From contig NZ_JAPHPW010000002.1 in NCBI RefSeq assembly GCF_026241515.1, positions 291,657 to 355,656 of the forward strand: a DNA stretch of 64,000 nucleotides, in the 5' to 3' direction. Each line of letters opens with the position of its first letter. Positions within the stretch are counted from its first letter, which is position 1. Both the position numbers and the translations under genes were made by a program. The stretch comes from Vibrio sp. 14G-20. Lineage in GTDB: Bacteria > Pseudomonadota > Gammaproteobacteria > Enterobacterales > Vibrionaceae. The notes beneath the pieces were generated by a model that ran no database searches, had not been told where the DNA came from, and worked only from the letters and a program-made list of their open reading frames with translations. Shown in pieces: positions 63,324 through 64,000 of the stretch.

Positions 63324-63965
63324 TTAGTTCATTTCTCGAATATACATATCCGCAAATGTAGATTGATTTTCAGACATTTTTGCGAAATCAACAGAGCCTA
63401 CTCGTTCGTACTCTGAAGCTGGGAGGAACTTACTTTGCGCCTCTTCGCTCATCACACCATCAATTACTGGGCGTAAATAGGCTTCTGCCCATAATTGTTG
63501 GCCTTTATCTGACAAGACAAAGTCTAAAATCTTCTGAGCATTCTCTGAATTCGGCGCATTCTTCACTTTACTCATTACATAAGGAACAGCGATAGAGCCT
63601 TCCTTGGGAATAACAAAAGCCGCATTAGTAAAATCGTTGTATTTTGCGCGATACGCATTGAAGTCGTAATCAATTAAAATTGGGATCTCACCAGAAATCA
63701 CACGAGCATAAGAAGTTTGTCGAGGAACAATTGGTCGATTCTTCGCTAACTGTTGAAAATACTTAATGGCTGGTTTGAAATTATCAATATCGCCACCCAT
63801 AGCCTCATTAACTGCTACAGCACTTGCGTAACCAACAAAAGCACTCGTTGGATCTAAATACCCAACCATACCTCTATAATCAGGCTTCAACAGGTCTTCC
63901 CAGCTCGTCGGCACTTCTGCGCCATCAAGAGCATCAACATTCACAAAAATGTATGGTCCGCCCCG
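63324..63965 (-). pseudogene. ABC importer substrate-binding protein, 5' part missing or disrupted
   Basis: About 214 codons of the C-terminal two thirds of a periplasmic binding protein of the spermidine/iron/phosphonate type: VPTSWEDLLKPDYRGMVGYLDPTSAF, RQTSYARVISGEIPILIDYD, KEGSIAVPYVMSKVKNAPNSENAQKILDF. Such proteins are normally about 340 residues with a signal peptide. Upstream the same frame has three stops within 20 nt (63966-63968, 63975-63977, 63981-63983), before the window ends. The homologous part seems to begin at GGPYIFVNVD. Either an insertion or frameshift has broken the gene here or the assembly has an error; the missing part may lie beyond the window. The gene heads the importer operon. 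Confidence 0.6.
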
Positions 63966-64000
63966 TTATTGCAACTACAATTAAGTAATAACGGAGTTGG

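Noticed and set aside
63963..63994. Integron attC or insertion-sequence end at the window edge
   Set aside because: Only an 8-bp inverted repeat is seen, without attC core sites, a known IS terminus or a transposase; left open as an anomaly instead.
1..64000. CRISPR arrays, tRNA or rRNA genes, prophage or restriction-modification systems
   Set aside because: No regularly spaced repeats, cloverleaf, rRNA-like sequence or diagnostic protein was seen on either strand.

Overview
The window looks like chromosomal DNA of a marine Vibrio, most probably of the Splendidus group. This is inferred from gene content: a napFDABC cluster with NarQ/NarP, a phaB-phaA-phasin-phaC operon, a PL7 alginate lyase, a ToxR-type membrane regulator with a small partner, and YggL, RhlE and DcuC proteins of Vibrio type. 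No rRNA, tRNA, CRISPR array, integrase, transposase or phage module was found. Most genes are intact and separated by well-formed rho-independent terminators.

Layout. (1) 1-6000: the end of an unidentified gene, a diguanylate cyclase, a GNAT acetyltransferase, a fatty-acid desaturase with a FabR/DesT-like operator inside its promoter, a lipoprotein of the endonuclease/exonuclease/phosphatase superfamily behind a CRP-like site and a long palindrome, a small monooxygenase, and a MITE-like repeat. (2) 6005-14269: a mannosylglycerate-use locus. A PTS permease (mngA) imports and phosphorylates the osmolyte and a GH38 mannosidase (mngB) splits it. Glycerate kinase and mannose-6-phosphate isomerase then feed both halves into glycolysis, and a divergent GntR regulator (mngR) controls the set. 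(3) 14502-17551: an unknown protein, a DUF481 outer-membrane protein and a PL7 alginate lyase. (4) 17673-26652: an RND pump with its fusion protein, a FadL-type porin overlapping a VolA-like lipoprotein that appears to lack the lipase core, and a divergent ToxR/ToxS-like or VtrA/VtrC-like pair with overlapping genes. (5) 26653-35990: a 17-bp tandem repeat, dcuC, narP/narQ, and divergent napFDABC plus a 45-residue membrane protein. FNR-like and NarP-like sites lie between narQ and napF. (6) 36082-40441: the polyhydroxybutyrate operon. (7) 41027-49589: small envelope proteins, an Lrp regulator with a divergent EamA exporter, a two-component system apparently co-transcribed with two spondin-domain exported proteins, and yggL. 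(8) 49844-59622: a Tat-exported PhoX phosphatase behind a candidate Pho box, a LysE/RhtB exporter, RhlE helicase, a CobW/ZNG1-type metallochaperone whose 3' end is duplicated around a 1-kb AT-rich insert, ClcA and a TDT/SLAC1 transporter. (9) 59756-64000: a GpdQ-like phosphodiesterase with an ABC importer whose binding-protein gene is interrupted near the window edge.

Taken together the region deals with algal carbon and osmolytes (alginate, mannosylglycerate), carbon storage, anaerobic nitrate respiration, phosphate scavenging and envelope sensing. The parts most worth a second look are the membrane regulator pair beside the core-less VolA/FadL genes, the two-component/spondin operon, the duplicated cobW end, and several regulatory palindromes. 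All functional names rest on motif recognition by eye; no database search was run.
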